DNA of 64,000 nucleotides from Rhodosporidiobolus odoratus. Its lineage: Eukaryota > Basidiomycota > Microbotryomycetes > Sporidiobolales > Sporidiobolaceae. Below, piece after piece: positions 23,131-36,055 of this stretch. A model generated the notes under the pieces. It saw only the letters and a program-made list of their open reading frames with translations. It did not search any database and had not been told where the DNA came from. The position numbers were made by a program, and so were the translations under genes. How positions within the stretch are numbered: the first letter of the stretch is position 1; every line of letters begins with the position of its first letter. The DNA is taken from the NCBI GenBank assembly GCA_034387635.1, contig JAOANU010000002.1:682001-746000 (forward strand), read 5' to 3'.

Positions 23131-24751
23131 ATGCCGCTGCCAACTTCCCAGGTTGACAACTCACCTTCTCCCCTTCGCTCCTCCACAGCTGCCGAATACT
23201 TAGACATCATGGGCATCCCTTCTCCAGCTGCCTACGACGCGCTGTTTCTCGAGAAGTGCAAACTTCTTCTGCAAGCCGCCTTCGCCAACCCCTCCAGACG
23301 CGGGACTCAGTTGTCCTACCACGAGTTCGTCGACGCGCTCGATGTACATGACCAGACGTCGCTAGCTTGCATGGACAGCTTGCTTTACGTGTGTCGCCTC
23401 CTTGCTCTGTCGAAGACGCGAAATTGATCCCTCTACTGCGCAGGAGACGACAACTCGCCATCGCAAACATACCGCCAACTTTGGTGCCGGCCCTTCTACC
23501 TCTGCCCCGGCTGCGCGCCGCAGGTTCCGTGACACTTCGAGAGATCCCTACACGGGACGCACCATGTCGGCACGCCAGGCTCTGCTCGACTTCAGCGAGT
23601 CGGACAGTGATTCTTCGATGGAGGACATGCCGCCAGCCCGGCTTCGTGTGCTCCGACCGACGCGGATCCGCATGGACCGGAGACCTGAAGCTGCGGAGAA
23701 CCCTTCACCCACATTGACCGACCGACAACGGCAGATAGACGATCTCTTCGGCTACGTCGAACCACCCGATTTCTACCAAATGTTCCCCGACCACTCTGCC
23801 TCTGCCCCCGCCGCACAATCCGGCTCAGCTGTGTCCATCATCGCACCTCAACAGAGCATCACTACTCTCACCTTCGAAGAGCTTTGGAGCATCCTGCTAC
23901 TCGACGAACCTTTCCCTGCCGACTCCGTCACCACCTTCTCCTCGTTCCTAGAACGCCTCAACTCGTCGTCGTACTCCTCGACTCCCTTACGCGCCGACGA
24001 TATTCCGAGTCTCATCACCGAGCTTACGGGGCGAGACCCGGCCATCCCGATTCGGGCTCGCAACGCTCTCCGGAGGCGCGCGGACGAAGCACGCACAGGA
24101 GGGTCTTCCGAGGCATCTCATCTGCGCGAAGGGATCTGGCATGCGTCGTTTGTTGAGCATTTGGGTGACGCGAGAGAGAGGGAGACGCCGCTCGATCTGT
24201 CAAGCGCCGGGAACGGCACGCCAGCGGCGTTCGACTTTGCGGAATTTGCCCGGCAGCGAAGGGCAGAGCGTAGGCGGAGGCAGGAAGGAGCGGTGCCTCC
24301 CGTGGTTCATACAACAGGCCTCGACGCAGTAGTCGGCGACTCTCCGCAAGATCGATCCGGCACTCCCACCATCACCGTGACCGACGCATCCACTCCCGCC
24401 ACTTCCTTCGCGCTCTCTCCTGCAGGCGGTGCTTGCCCCTCTCCGACACAAGTATTGGCGTCGACCCCTGTTTCTGCTCCAGCTCCTGCTGCTATTCCTC
24501 GCACCACCGCCGCAATCATCGAAGCCCACTCTCGGGAACAGCGACGCATCGCCCGCCTTCCTTCGCCAGCAGCAGCGCCTGCCAGTTCAACCGCGACTTC
24601 TCTGCGGGATAGTGACGCGCCGGCTTCGACTGCGGCGAGTACAGGTGCAGAAGACGAGGCTGACGGGCCGACGAATGCGAGTCTCCGGGCGGTGGTTGAT
24701 GCGCTGCAAAGGGCGAGGGAGAGCAGGCAGGGAGCGATGTCGGCGCGGTGA
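23131..24751 (+). CDS. Unknown protein, largely disordered
   Basis: Two exons encode about 520 residues. The first starts MPLPTSQVDNSPSPLRS and contains a likely folded helical part (AAEYLDIMGIPSPAAYDALF, KCKLLLQAAFANPSRRG). An intron of about 53 nt follows (near 23390-23441, CGCAG acceptor), then a long second exon. This has acidic Ser patches (DFSESDSDSSMEDMPP), a second possibly folded stretch (TLTFEELWSILLLDEPFPAD), an Arg-rich helix (FAEFARQRRAERRRRQEG) and an Ala/Pro/Ser-rich tail with VVDALQRARESRQG. No known domain is recognised. Charged coiled segments suggest a nuclear or scaffold role, but that is a guess. The GTG upstream at 23110 is not needed; 23131 is the first ATG. Confidence 0.6.
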
Positions 24752-25065
24752 TTCGAGGGCAACGGCTTCTGGTAGACTGGGTGAGAATGGGATTCCGAAC
24801 GACTGGCGGGGAGTGGGAACTGGGACGGAGGGTAGATAAAGCAGGGAAGGGGACAGGCGGGGAACTGAAAGAAGGGGAAAATGTCCATAGGCTTTCTTTT
24901 TGCAGTCTTCTTCGTCGTTGCCGGTTTTATCTGTTCACGTGTATCTACTGCGTGTCGCAATACCCGCTGTCTGCCTGTGCATCCGGAGAGGAGACTCACC
25001 TCGTCCTTGGTTGACGTCGTCTGCATCGTTTACTCTGCATCAACGGATACGATGCCTCGCCAGTA
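24752..25065. other. Intergenic region upstream of the UBP1-like gene
   Basis: 314 bp between tandem plus-strand genes, containing the 3' region of one and the promoter of the other. No further feature recognised. Confidence 0.45.
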
Positions 25066-27166
25066 ATGAGCTATTCCTCGCACCGGCAAGACTACTATCC
25101 CAACTACCAACAACCTCCAGACCTGCAACCGCTGTTCAGCCTTGCCGCCGCTGTTCTCCTCGTTCTCATCGCATCTGCTCATTACCTTGGCCTCAACTTC
25201 ATCACTTCGCCCTTCAACTCGCTCAACGCCCTGTCAGAAATGGCCGCACTGAGCATATCGTCCCTGCTCGGGAATACCGGACTGGGAACGGTCAATTGGG
25301 CGAAAGCGGGGGACGGAGCTGGGTCGGGACTGCTTGACTTAAGCGCGACTGGGGAGGGCGGCAAGGGAAAGATGGTCAGGAGGTACAAAGAGACCCGCGA
25401 AGGCGCTGCCCGAGCCGCAAGAGGAGGTGTGCTGATTTATCTTTTCCTCCTGCTGCCGACACAGCCCAGTTGACGTTTCATGCCCTACAGGACAATACTT
25501 TCCTGGTCTGCTGAACGCAGCAGGGAACCTCTGTTTCCTGAACGCTACGCTGCAGGTGAGCACCATGCGCCGTCTCCGTGTGGAGTGATACTGAGCCGAT
25601 TTGCTTACAGTCGATGGCCTCCCTTCCATCTCTACTCGCCTACCTCGACTCGCTGGTCTCCTCGGCGACCGACCTGGAACTTCCCACGCCCGTCGTCGAC
25701 GCTCTTCTCGATACTCTCGAATCCCTCAACACCCCTTCCACTTCCCGTCCACCACCCCTGCGCCCCCTTGAACTGGCGAACGCTCTCGCAGCGTCATCGC
25801 CTTCTCGTCATCGACTACTGGGAAGCAGCGATCAGCAGGACGCGCACGAGCTGTGGGGCATGATTCGCGATGCGGTCGAGGAAGAAGCGACGAAATTGCT
25901 CGAAGCGCAGGAAAAGGCGAAGCATGCTCGAGGGGGTTTGGCAGAGGTCGCCAAGCTCAAAGCAGGCTTGGGTATCGCTCTGGGGAAGAAGGCGGCGCCC
26001 AAAGGGAAGAACGATCCGTGGTTCTTCCTGCGGAGTCAGCGCATCAAGTGTATGGAGTGCGGATATGTGAGGGACACGCGGCATGAGGGGGAGGAGCTGC
26101 TCATGCTGCAGGTGCCGCCAGTGGTATGTGTCTCTCGACACTAAGCTCTGCATTGACTGACGGTTCCTGCACAGGCACATTGCTCGTTGTACGACTTGCT
26201 GGCTGAGTATACCAAAGCAGACCTCCTGAGCGAGTATGCTTGCCGACGATGCGCAATGACCGCGACCTTGCAGAAATTGGAAGGCCAAAGAGACCGTTTG
26301 GCCGGCACCCTTACTTCTGAACCAAATTCTGCCCCAGCAATACCGGCCAACGCCTTCGCATTACCGCCAGACCCGCCGTTTACCAAGGCCATGACTTCCT
26401 CGCGCAAGGAGCGACGGCGTAAGATACAGAAGCTTGTAGATCGGGTACAGCAGGTCGTCGATGCCGGGGATTACGAGAAGGAGCTAGGCCAGGATGTGAA
26501 GATGGAAAAGACCGGTTCGGCCGCAGCAAAGATGGTTCACTTCGCGAGGGTACGCTGCTTTCCGTTAGTCCATTCTCTAGGGGTCAGCGCTGAGTCGTGG
26601 TCTTGCAGACGCCGGATGTCCTCCTTTTCCATCTCAACCGTTCAACACATTACGGCTACTCGGGCGCCATCAAGAACTCCTGTCAAGTCACCTTCCCCGA
26701 GACGCTCGACATCTCGCCATTCTGCGATGGTGCGAAGCCCCCAGCAGCCACCGACAGTGCGTCTTCGCCGCCACCGCGAGATCTCTACCGCCTCTCCTCC
26801 CTCGTCGTCCACTACGGCTCACATTCCTACGGCCACTACGTCAGCTTCCGCTGCCGACCTCCTCTCCCCCTTTCAACCGATTCCTCGCCAACAAGCCTGC
26901 CAGACTGGTACCGCATCTCCGACGAAACCGTCGACCCCTCTTCCGTATCCGAAGCCCTCCGCGCCAACCCTTTCCTCCTCTTCTACGAACGTGTCAGGGA
27001 TGACCGAAGTCCGGCTGCAAGCGCTGCGGCTGGGTTGGCTGGGTTGGATGCGATCATCAAGGGGACGCAGGCGAGGGTGTTTGAGAGTTGGAGGCTGCAT
27101 GGGGTGTCGCAGCCGAGAGGGGAGGGGCAGGCGGAAGATGAGCCTACAGCGGATGAAGGGACGTAA
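25066..27166 (+). CDS. UBP1: Membrane-anchored ubiquitin-specific protease, Ubp1-like
   Basis: This is a cysteine deubiquitinase of about 620 residues. Near the N-terminus lies a hydrophobic anchor (LFSLAAAVLLVLIASAHYLG), as in yeast Ubp1. The Cys box follows an intron: GLLNAAGNLCFLNATLQ, with the nucleophile Cys in GNLCFLN (usual form GNTCYLN). Then come QQDAHELW (the QQDAxE motif), two CxxC pairs of the zinc finger (KCMECGY and YACRRCAM), and the His box with LVVHYGSHSYGHYVSFR followed by WYRISDETV. The insert between zinc finger and His box is Lys/Arg-rich and probably disordered. These features fit the single-pass, ER- or endosome-linked Ubp1 group better than soluble USPs. Confidence 0.82.
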
Positions 27167-27651
27167 GATGTACGGTACTGGAACGCGGCGCCGCAAGGCT
27201 TATGCGTATACATAAGCAAACACAGTCTTGGTCACCGTCTCTTGGACCTTCTCAAACCCGACTTTCCTTCATCAGTCTTTTCTGCCACCTCTTTAGGACC
27301 TAGTCCGCCCATTAGTGTAGTCATACACACTTGCTTCGTAGCTAAGGCGCTCGCGCGCTTATGAGCGGGCCATCGGGAAGCTGTTCGTCCTGCAGGCCTT
27401 TTCTTCTGACTTTCCTCTGAAGCTATGACACCTCCCTCTCTCGCTCGCTGAGCTACACTTTCGACCAGAAGGGCTATTACGGCAGGCAGAAACGCAGTGG
27501 CGCAACGTTACCAACCGTTCAGGCTGTACCGTACAAAGCCGATAGATTAGTATTAGCCAAATACAATTGAGTTGTAATGAGGATATGCTTACTTTGAGCC
27601 GTGCTCTCGCCCTCCCACTCACCGCTACTTTCGTGTAACTTTCTGTGAACA
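27167..27651. other. Intergenic region upstream of the Ran gene
   Basis: 485 bp holding the deubiquitinase 3' end and the Ran promoter and leader. No ORF, tRNA or repeat is supported. Confidence 0.45.
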
Positions 27652-29032
<1,381 letters not shown>

Positions 29033-29350
29033 TTTCTCCTCGTCCATCTTGCGAATCCCCAGAGAAGAAAGTGCGGATCGTTGCCTCCAAAATCGACCTT
29101 TTCTCCCTTCCCTTCATGCCTTCGATATTCCCTCCCTTTTAGTACTGCTTTGTTTTCAAAACACTTCCGCAACCACATCTGAATTGCACACTGCATGGCC
29201 GAGTCCGAGTACAGACCGGAATAGTTGAGAGATGGCGAGGAAGGCGAGGAAAGGTACACCTGAACCAAGTTGCAGCTGACAGTCTCTCCCCTCCTGAAAC
29301 TACCCTCGACTGCTTTACTTGACTTGCTATATATTCTCTCAGTGCCATAG
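29033..29350. other. Intergenic or 5' leader region upstream of the CRAL-TRIO gene
   Basis: 318 bp after the Ran stop. A short 5' exon of the next gene may lie here (ATG near 29223 or 29233 followed by a GTACAC donor), but no choice keeps frame with the first clear CRAL-TRIO exon. Confidence 0.35.
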
Positions 29351-31822
29351 GCATACTACAAGACCTTCCCATCGCGCCATCTCGTTACCGGTTCATCCCC
29401 ACCCGCCAACTTCATCCTGGCCTCGATCGACTCCCTTCACGCCCGTCAGGAGACAGTAGCGGCGCAGTACCGTGAATCTGGAGGTTTGATAGCAGATGTA
29501 CAGCGTCAGGCTATCGCGGAGCTGCTACTCACGTTGCAAGAGGAGCTGGATCTCGAGGAGGAAGCGGTTGAGGCGGGGAGGGCTTTCCTGCAAGATCAGG
29601 GTACGTTCAAGGCTGTTGTTTCCTTTCTAAGCCGCCCGATGAGTATGTTCTTACTCCGGCCTCTGCAGTGTCTGTCTTCCGGTTCTGCCGCCGAGCCCGC
29701 TTCTCCCCCACACGCACCCTCGAACTCCTACACGCAACCCTACACTGGCGCTTCACCTCTTCTCTAAGCACTCTCGCTGTCTCTGACATCCCCATCACCT
29801 ATACCTCTCAGCCGCTCCTCTTCTTTCACCCCGATCTTTTCGACCGGTTTGGTCGACCTTGCGCCGTTCTCAACCTCCGACATGTTCAGCGAACCGAGGA
29901 TGGCAGCCTGGAGGGCCTGAAGGAGTACGTGCGGCTGACATGGGAAGTAGGGAGGCGGTGGTTGACGGATCTGAGCAAGAATCAGGAGGATCCGCGGTTA
30001 CAGATGGTACTGCTGGTCGACCTTGAAGGGGCGGGAATGTCGAATCTGGTGCGTCCCTACTCGTCTCCCTTTCCTCTTCCTCAGGCGGTAGTCTGACTAG
30101 GAGACGGCTCACAGGAAGTCGAGCTACTTCCCTTCTTCATGGACCTCTTGAAGAACCACTTTCCAGGCATGGTCGGCGGCGTGTTCTGCCTCAACTATGG
30201 CTGGGCCTCGTCGGGCATGTGGCAGCTGGTGAAGCGCGTGTTGCCGCAGACGGCGCTCGATAGGATACTCTTCCCGAATCAGGACGAGTTGCGTGAGTTT
30301 TTTGAGGAGGAGCATCTGCTCATCGGTGCGTACGAGTCTCCCTATACATACTCGGGAGCTACACGTGGTTCACACCCGTTGTCTTCAGAACACGGCGGCA
30401 GTGTGCAGTACGACTATATCCCGCCCAATCCTGTTGTCGAGAAATACGGCCAGCCGCTTCTCTCCCGTTCGAGACCGTCTTCCGCCGATCCCTCTGGAGG
30501 CCCTACAACATCCGTATCTTCGACCTCCCTGCACACGGACGTCTTCCATTCCGCACCAAATTCGCAACCCGGCACACCCTCCTTATCCCGCCGGCACAGC
30601 GGTCTCGCCTTGACCCCCGCGATTCGGTCGGGACTGCCTTCCGCTTCGACGTCGGCTCCGGGTTGGCCTTGGAGCTGGACAAGCAGAGCGAAACCTCCTG
30701 CCGAATCAGAGAGCGGCGGCGGTCTGCGCCGCGTGCGAAGTTTTGCGGAACTTCACAAGAGGCTCGAGGAGACCCAACGGGAAATTGGAAGCGACGTGTC
30801 GATCAGTGACTCTGCGTCGGAAGAAGCAGATGAGGGTTCTACGTCGGTGTCTACTACAGCCGCGCCTTCGGCAAGAAGTTCGAGGTTTTCGTCAAGGGCG
30901 ACGTCAAGGGAAAGCTCGCCGTCACGGAGGAGGGCGTTTGGACCGCTTACGTTGACTATAAGTGCGGCTGGGTCTGACAAGGTGGAGCCTCACGTATTGG
31001 TGCGACTCCCGTCTGTCTGACCCTGCGACCTTCTCAGCTGACTCTTTCCCGTTCTTTGGGTTCCGTCCCTCGCTCTGTCCTCGTCCCTGCCCTTTCCCTA
31101 TTTCCATCATTGGACTCTCTCAGAGCCCTTACAACGCTTCGAACCCGCACTTTGGTTACCCTGCATATCTCCCGTCTTCCTCCCTCGACGCCTCTGGCAT
31201 TCCTCGCCCACATCACTTCCGCCGTCGCAAGCGTGACCTCATCCGAACCCTCACCTACCTCGCCGTCCTTCGCTTTCTCTCGCTACATCGCGCCATTCGG
31301 TACCGCCTCAGCGTGCTTGTTGCAGCGTTATTGAGAGTGACTGGTCTAGGGTGGTGTCACGCGAGGACCGGCCGGCTTGACCCGAGCGCACGGCATGCTC
31401 AAGCTGCCTCATCGAAGAACGACAGACGGCCAAGCTCGGCAGGGCCGGGTCGCAAGGTCCACTGGGCTCAATCGACCACCCCTTCCTCGACTCCTTCATC
31501 CGCCACCTCGAGCTCGTCCTCTCTTTCGTCGACTACTCCCCTCCAGCCCCACTTCCGCTACTACCATGCCTCTCCGTCCCACTCAACAGGCTCATCCCCG
31601 CCGTTCCTCGACATCGACCCCACCTTTTTCTACCTCGCCCTACTCTTCCTCTTCATACGCACTCCGCGTCGGCGAGAAAAGCTCAAGGTTTGCTTGCGCT
31701 TTGTGGTAATGAAGGGCCCGCTTCTAGGGTTGCGCAAATGCAGAGAGGCGGCATTGTTAATGCTGCTGGGGAGGAAGCAGGCGAGCGGGATACTGAAGCA
31801 GGAGAAGATGGCCAGGGTTTGA
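29351..31822 (+). CDS. CRAL-TRIO (Sec14-like) protein with C-terminal membrane segments
   Basis: A helical N-terminal part (IADVQRQAIAELLLTLQEEL) leads into a CRAL-TRIO fold: ITYTSQPLLFFHPDLFDRFG, CAVLNLRHVQRTEDGSLEG, QMVLLVDLEGAGMSNL, LLPFFMDLLKNHFPGMVGGV, LNYGWASSGMWQLVKRVLP, and FPNQDELREFFEEEHLLI. Such domains bind phosphoinositides or other lipids and move them between membranes. A Ser-rich linker follows, then a part reading LTLTIS...KVEPHVL spliced to SPYNASNPHFGYPAYLP, then basic and hydrophobic segments (RTLTYLAVLRFLSL and TFFYLALLFLFI). I chose the GTGCGA donor near 30999 because it joins those two in frame. The true start codon was not found; the first clear exon begins after a TAG acceptor at about 29350. 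Confidence 0.65.
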
Positions 31823-32328
31823 AGAGGGCGGCCGAGATACCGTAGGCCCCGAATCGTCAATGCTTGTTGTTGCTACTCTATTCTGTATTGAGCTGCACCA
31901 GGGGGACGTGGCTGGCAGCAGGCAGGGTTGCCGGAGAATGCTGCAGCAGCGAAAATGTCAATGAGGGGTCGGGGGGTTAGGAATCCTCCCCCTCAATGCA
32001 TCGCAGCTCCGTTCTCTTCGTTAAACCGTCGTCCCCGTAAGTAGCCGTCTCACAGCGAGCCCCGGTAGCACTGTACTTAGCCCGGTATACAGTCTTGAGG
32101 CAGGCTGAAAGCGAGTGACGAGCTGAGGGAACGAGGAAACAGTCACGATAGCACGGAGGGAGCAGCAAGTCTAGCCAGAAGTCAGATACGACCTCTATGA
32201 GGGACTTCTATAGCGGAAGATCGATGAGCCGACAAGCCGCAACTGATGAAGAACGACTCTTCCTTCTTGTCGATTCGGCTCCGGCTACAAAGGCGCGCAC
32301 TAGGCATACAGACAGGCTAGAAGCTACT
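31823..32328. other. Intergenic region upstream of the prenylcysteine oxidase gene
   Basis: 506 bp. The frame of the next gene is open back to an ATG at 32197, but that extension lacks the signal-peptide character seen from 32329. Nothing else recognised. Confidence 0.4.
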
Positions 32329-34348
32329 ATGAAGACCCTCGACACCTCGGCGGCTCTTGCCTGTCTCCTCCTACTCCTCCCTCTTGCGCAATCTCAGCTC
32401 CTCTTTCCCGCCAACCAAATCCCCTTCGAAACCCATGGGACGCTTGAGGTGGGTGGCACAGGACCGCAGTGGACCGAGAAACGCCCGCCTCGTATCGCTG
32501 TCATTGGCGCTGGAGCTGGAGGTGAGTTGCTGTATTCCCCCACTTGGTACAAAACGACTTATTCGCTGATTCCCTCTCTTCCCGACACCAGGATCTTCCG
32601 CTGCTTATTTCCTTTCTCACTTCGACAAGCTGGAGAAGGCGGGCCTCGAAACTGAGGTGACTATCTACGAGTCTGCCGACTACATCGGTGGAAGGTCGAC
32701 TGTACTTTGGCCCTGGAACGACGACCCTCAGGCGGACCCTCGCAAACTAGGCGAGGATGAAGGGGGGCACGAGGATCCCGTCGAAGCTGGCGCCAGTATT
32801 TTCGTCACCGCAAACCGCAATCTGCAGAAGGCTTTCAAGGTCTTCAACCTCACTTATGAACCTTACGGCGGTGAAGACGGCAACACGGCCATCTGGGATG
32901 GGGAGCAATGGGTATACGAGGAGAAAGGCACCTTCGGATGGGGTTGGCTGGACAAGGCCAAGCTGCTCTGGCGGTACGCCTTCTTTCTTCCGTCCTCTCC
33001 TCTATTACAGCTGACCGATGTCACGACCAGCTATGGCACGAGCCCTTTCCGTGTTCGCTCTCTTGTCAAGGCTACCGTCTCTGATTTCTTGAACCTTTAC
33101 TCCTCCTCGTTCGTCTCGGGAGGCGCCTTCTCCTCGCTGTCCAACTTCTCCGCCGCGACCGGTCTCCAAACCCCCTCTTCTCATTATGCCGACGACTTCC
33201 TCGCCAGCCAAAAGGTCTCTCCACTCTTCTACAACGAGCTCATCTCAGCGGCCACGCAAGTCAACTATGGCTCGCCGATCTCGTCTATCCATGGCGTGGG
33301 AGCGCTTGTCTCGCTCGCTGCGACTGGCGCAGTTTCGATCAAGGGCGGCAACCGTCGTATCTTCGAGAACTTCGTCGGTAGTAGTAGTGCTCGTGTCCGC
33401 CTCGGAGAAGACGGCAGGGTGGAATCGTTGTTAAAGCTTGACGCTGAGAAGGGCAAGCGGGCTCAGTGGGTCGTCAAGACTGCTTCGGGCGTGGGAGGCG
33501 GTACTTACGATGTGAGCTACTCTTAGCATCATTCAAAGCAGCGCACTCACGATTCTCGTCGACTAGGCTGTCATCCTTGCGGCCCCATTCTGGCAGACCG
33601 GCATCCGTATCGTTAACTCCGCTGCCGCTAGCCTCATTCCTCATCAGGCTTATGTCAAGCTTTATGTCACTTTCGTCATCACCAAGTCCGTTCGTCTTCC
33701 TCTTCCGATATGCGCGACCCAGTCCTGATGTAGCTTGTGCAGCGCAACCACACCGCAACCTTCCTACTTCGACCTGCCCGAAGGCACAACGATGCCTAAC
33801 GAGATCTTCGGAACATTCACGACTACCTCGAAACGCAAGCCTACCTTCAACTCGCTCAACTACCTCAAGCCTCTTCCCGTCTCCATCGGCAGCAAGTTCG
33901 GCGGGGGCGAGTTTCACGTTGTTAAGATGTTCTCGGACGCGACGCTCGAGCCGGAGATGCTTGACGCTCTGTACGGCCGCGGGAACGTGGCGAAGACGGT
34001 GGAGAAAGTTTGGCTGGCGTACCCAAAGCTCGACGCGGTCGAGAGCCCGAGCGATTTCGCGCCTGTACGGCCGGACGAGGGGCTTTTCTACGTGAACGCA
34101 TTTGAGAGGCTGATTTCCGTACGCCGGTCTCCGGAGCTCTCTTCACGTCTCTATTTCGCGCTGATTGCTCGTCATGTGCAGACCATGGAGACTGAGGTAA
34201 CCGGTTACCTGACCTTCCTAAACACAGAACAAAAACTCACCGCTCCCTTCACTTGCAGACTGTTTCGGCTTTCAATGTCGTCTCTCTACTCCTCAACGAC
34301 CTCTTCGACTACACGCCTCCGTCTAGCTGGGCTGAATGGGAGGACTGA
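32329..34348 (+). CDS. Prenylcysteine oxidase (lyase), secretory
   Basis: This FAD-dependent thioether oxidase splits farnesyl- or geranylgeranyl-cysteine released from degraded prenylated proteins, in lysosome/vacuole or on the secretory path. From the ATG at 32329 there is a signal peptide (LDTSAALACLLLLLPLAQSQ). Then comes the Rossmann motif RIAVIGAGAGGSSAAYFLS with TIYESADYIGGRS, and the family segments DPVEAGASIFVTANRNLQK, VSGGAFSSLSNFSAATG and YGSPISSIHGVGALVSLA. The C-terminal part has the YVKLYVTFV and EVWLAYPKLD-like pattern of the lyase domain, and ends WAEWED. About seven short introns; around 545 residues, normal for the family. A gene for a probable prenylated protein lies 0.9 kb downstream. 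Confidence 0.85.
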
Positions 34349-35222
34349 GTTGCCATTTTCTGCGCCGCCGATTACCATTTTCTTCTTTTTGTGCATGTTT
34401 CTGTCTTCGGTACTTGTTGCTGTAAGTATGTGCCGTCCCTCGTCTCCGTCCCCTTCACAAGCCTGGTGAAGCACCTCGCCTAACGCTCCCGGCGTCGGTT
34501 CCGCTTCTCTTTGTCGAGGACGACCCGGCCGCATCTCTGTTGGCTGTTCTCGGAGGACGAGGCGACCTCGATGGAACATCCTCGAGCCGATGTCATTCGT
34601 CGTCAATCACGCTGAACAGTCCGGACAGGCTTTGCGTTCACGACATTGAGGTGACCTATCCCTTTGTTCGTCGCCGGCGGACTTGACACGCGGTCGTCGG
34701 ACAGGTCAGCTCTCGTCCGCGTCTCGCACGAAGCGCGATCCTTGCGGCGAGCATCGGTACCGTAGCAGCGTACGCGACGCTGGCAAGCGAAGGGCAAGCC
34801 TCTGCGATCGCCGCTGCGGCGACCGCCAAGTCGTGAAAAGGCACCGCGGATGTCTCATCTCGCCGCCGCGGTCCCAAACCGGGCTGCTCTTCCCTTTCTC
34901 CTCACTTACACTGCTGCTTTCCCCTGTACCGGACCGTGTCCCGTCCCGCAATACACAGATCGCTCCGTCACAGCCCTGAACGTCGGTACCCGCCTTCGGC
35001 GTACGATTGCATTCATACCTCGCTAGACACCGACAGTCAACCGCTGCGCAAAGCCTCGTTCGGAAATCGCAGCGAAGGATGCACCCTTTCTCGTACCTCT
35101 TTGTCGTCGGCGTCGGCGCGCATAGGGTGAACGAGGCGGCCTCTGCCTTTTTGTCTCCTTGTTTTCCCTCCTTTGACGACGCGTCGCGACCAACCTTCGC
35201 GTACTTGAACGCCCCGTCAAAC
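34349..35222. other. 874-bp intergenic region
   Basis: This is the second longest gap in the window. Several open frames of 60-170 codons exist on both strands, but none shows this genome's codon bias, splice signals or any recognisable domain. The right part should be the promoter of the CaaX-protein gene. Confidence 0.4.
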
Positions 35223-35791
35223 ATGCCACCTCCCTACGAAGCCACTACCGGCGCCGATGTCGGCTCATCGAGCGCTCTTCGCGTACCCAGGTCGCCCGTG
35301 ATTTGCCCGCCTTCACCTTCTCCCTCCATGGCCATTCCTTATTCCCCGGCACCTTCCTTTTCCTCCACCTTGCCAACACGGCGAGGTGTTCCAGCACCCA
35401 TCAATACTCTTCCTCCCTACGTCTGTACCCCTCCGCCTCAATCGCCCATCTCGCCCGTTTCTCTCGAAGAACTCGACGCCGACCCGCATTACCTCGCGAC
35501 GCCTACGCAGAGGAGCTACTTCGTCCAGCTATCGGATTTGTTTGAGATGGAGGCTCAAGCTACGAAAGACGAAGCGGCGCCACAAGGGAGGATGGCGAGG
35601 GAGATGAAGGAGAAAAGGGAGAGGAGGACGAGCGGGAAGGTCCCTGTTTTGCGGAAGAACGGTCAGTCGTTATTATGTAAGCCTGGCATGCCACTTTGCT
35701 CCAACGGTACTTGTCGCTGACTCTCTTCTGAGTGACAGTGCCCGTTGGACAACGAACACCAAGCTGCTTCGGCTGCTGCACCATCTCCTGA
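35223..35791 (+). CDS. Small Pro/Ser-rich protein ending in a CaaX prenylation box
   Basis: About 168 residues. The first exon encodes MPPPYEATTGADVGSSSA, long Pro/Ser runs, then a helical charged part (YFVQLSDLFEMEAQATKDEA, REMKEKRERR). Read straight on, the frame stops at 35720. Splicing a 62-nt intron (35677-35738; GTAAGC donor, CGCTGAC branch, GACAG acceptor) gives a new end, PVGQRTPSCFGCCTIS, with stop at 35789. The last four residues CTIS fit a farnesylation CaaX box, with two further Cys nearby that could be palmitoylated, as in Ras-type tails. A second donor (GTCAGT at 35662) has the same phase and gives the same end. This suggests a lipid-anchored membrane protein; no family is recognised. 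Confidence 0.5.
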
Positions 35792-36055
35792 TTGTCGCCT
35801 TGCTCTTTCTTCCTCGTTGTTTTGAGTCTCTTCCCTGTGCCCAGCGGTGGTACCCTTTGCATACCCGTCGCACCCAGTCGCTCCTTGCTCTTCTTGCTTG
35901 CAAACCCTCGCAACTGCCTTTCACTTCCTAGCAATTTCTCGCAATTCTCTCGTAATCTCGCAAACTTGCATTCTCGCAACATCGCAACATCGCAGTCTCC
36001 TTTGCATAGCATGTACAACAACGCAGATCGTGGAACAAGCTAATCGTCTAGAGAA
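35792..36055. terminator. Convergent 3' region between the CaaX-protein and Rrn9-like genes
   Basis: Two genes end facing each other across 264 bp. The stretch includes degenerate CTCGCAA-type repeats (about 35907-35997). Confidence 0.4.
35907..35997. repeat. Degenerate TCGCAA-type short repeats
   Basis: Copies of CTCGCAA, TCGCAAT and ATCGCAAC recur about eight times with irregular spacing in the convergent 3' region. Copies drift in spacing, so this is a decayed simple repeat and not an array. Confidence 0.5.

Noticed and set aside
30850..30985. Alternative frame in the CRAL-TRIO gene reading FVKGDVKGKLAVTEEGVWT
   Set aside because: It looks protein-like, but it is the shifted reading of a Ser/Arg-rich linker, has stops just upstream, and does not join to the next exon. 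The chosen frame splices to SPYNASNPHFGYPAY.
31465..31843. Alternative frame near the CRAL-TRIO 3' end reading DHPFLDSFIRHLELVLSFVD
   Set aside because: It is open and plausible, but an in-frame TGA lies upstream and no intron connects it. The frame with FLDIDPTFFYLALLF has better codon use and membrane character.
34706..35224. 172-codon minus-strand ORF in the 34349-35222 gap
   Set aside because: No domain, no splice signals, and amino-acid composition typical of chance frames in GC-rich DNA.
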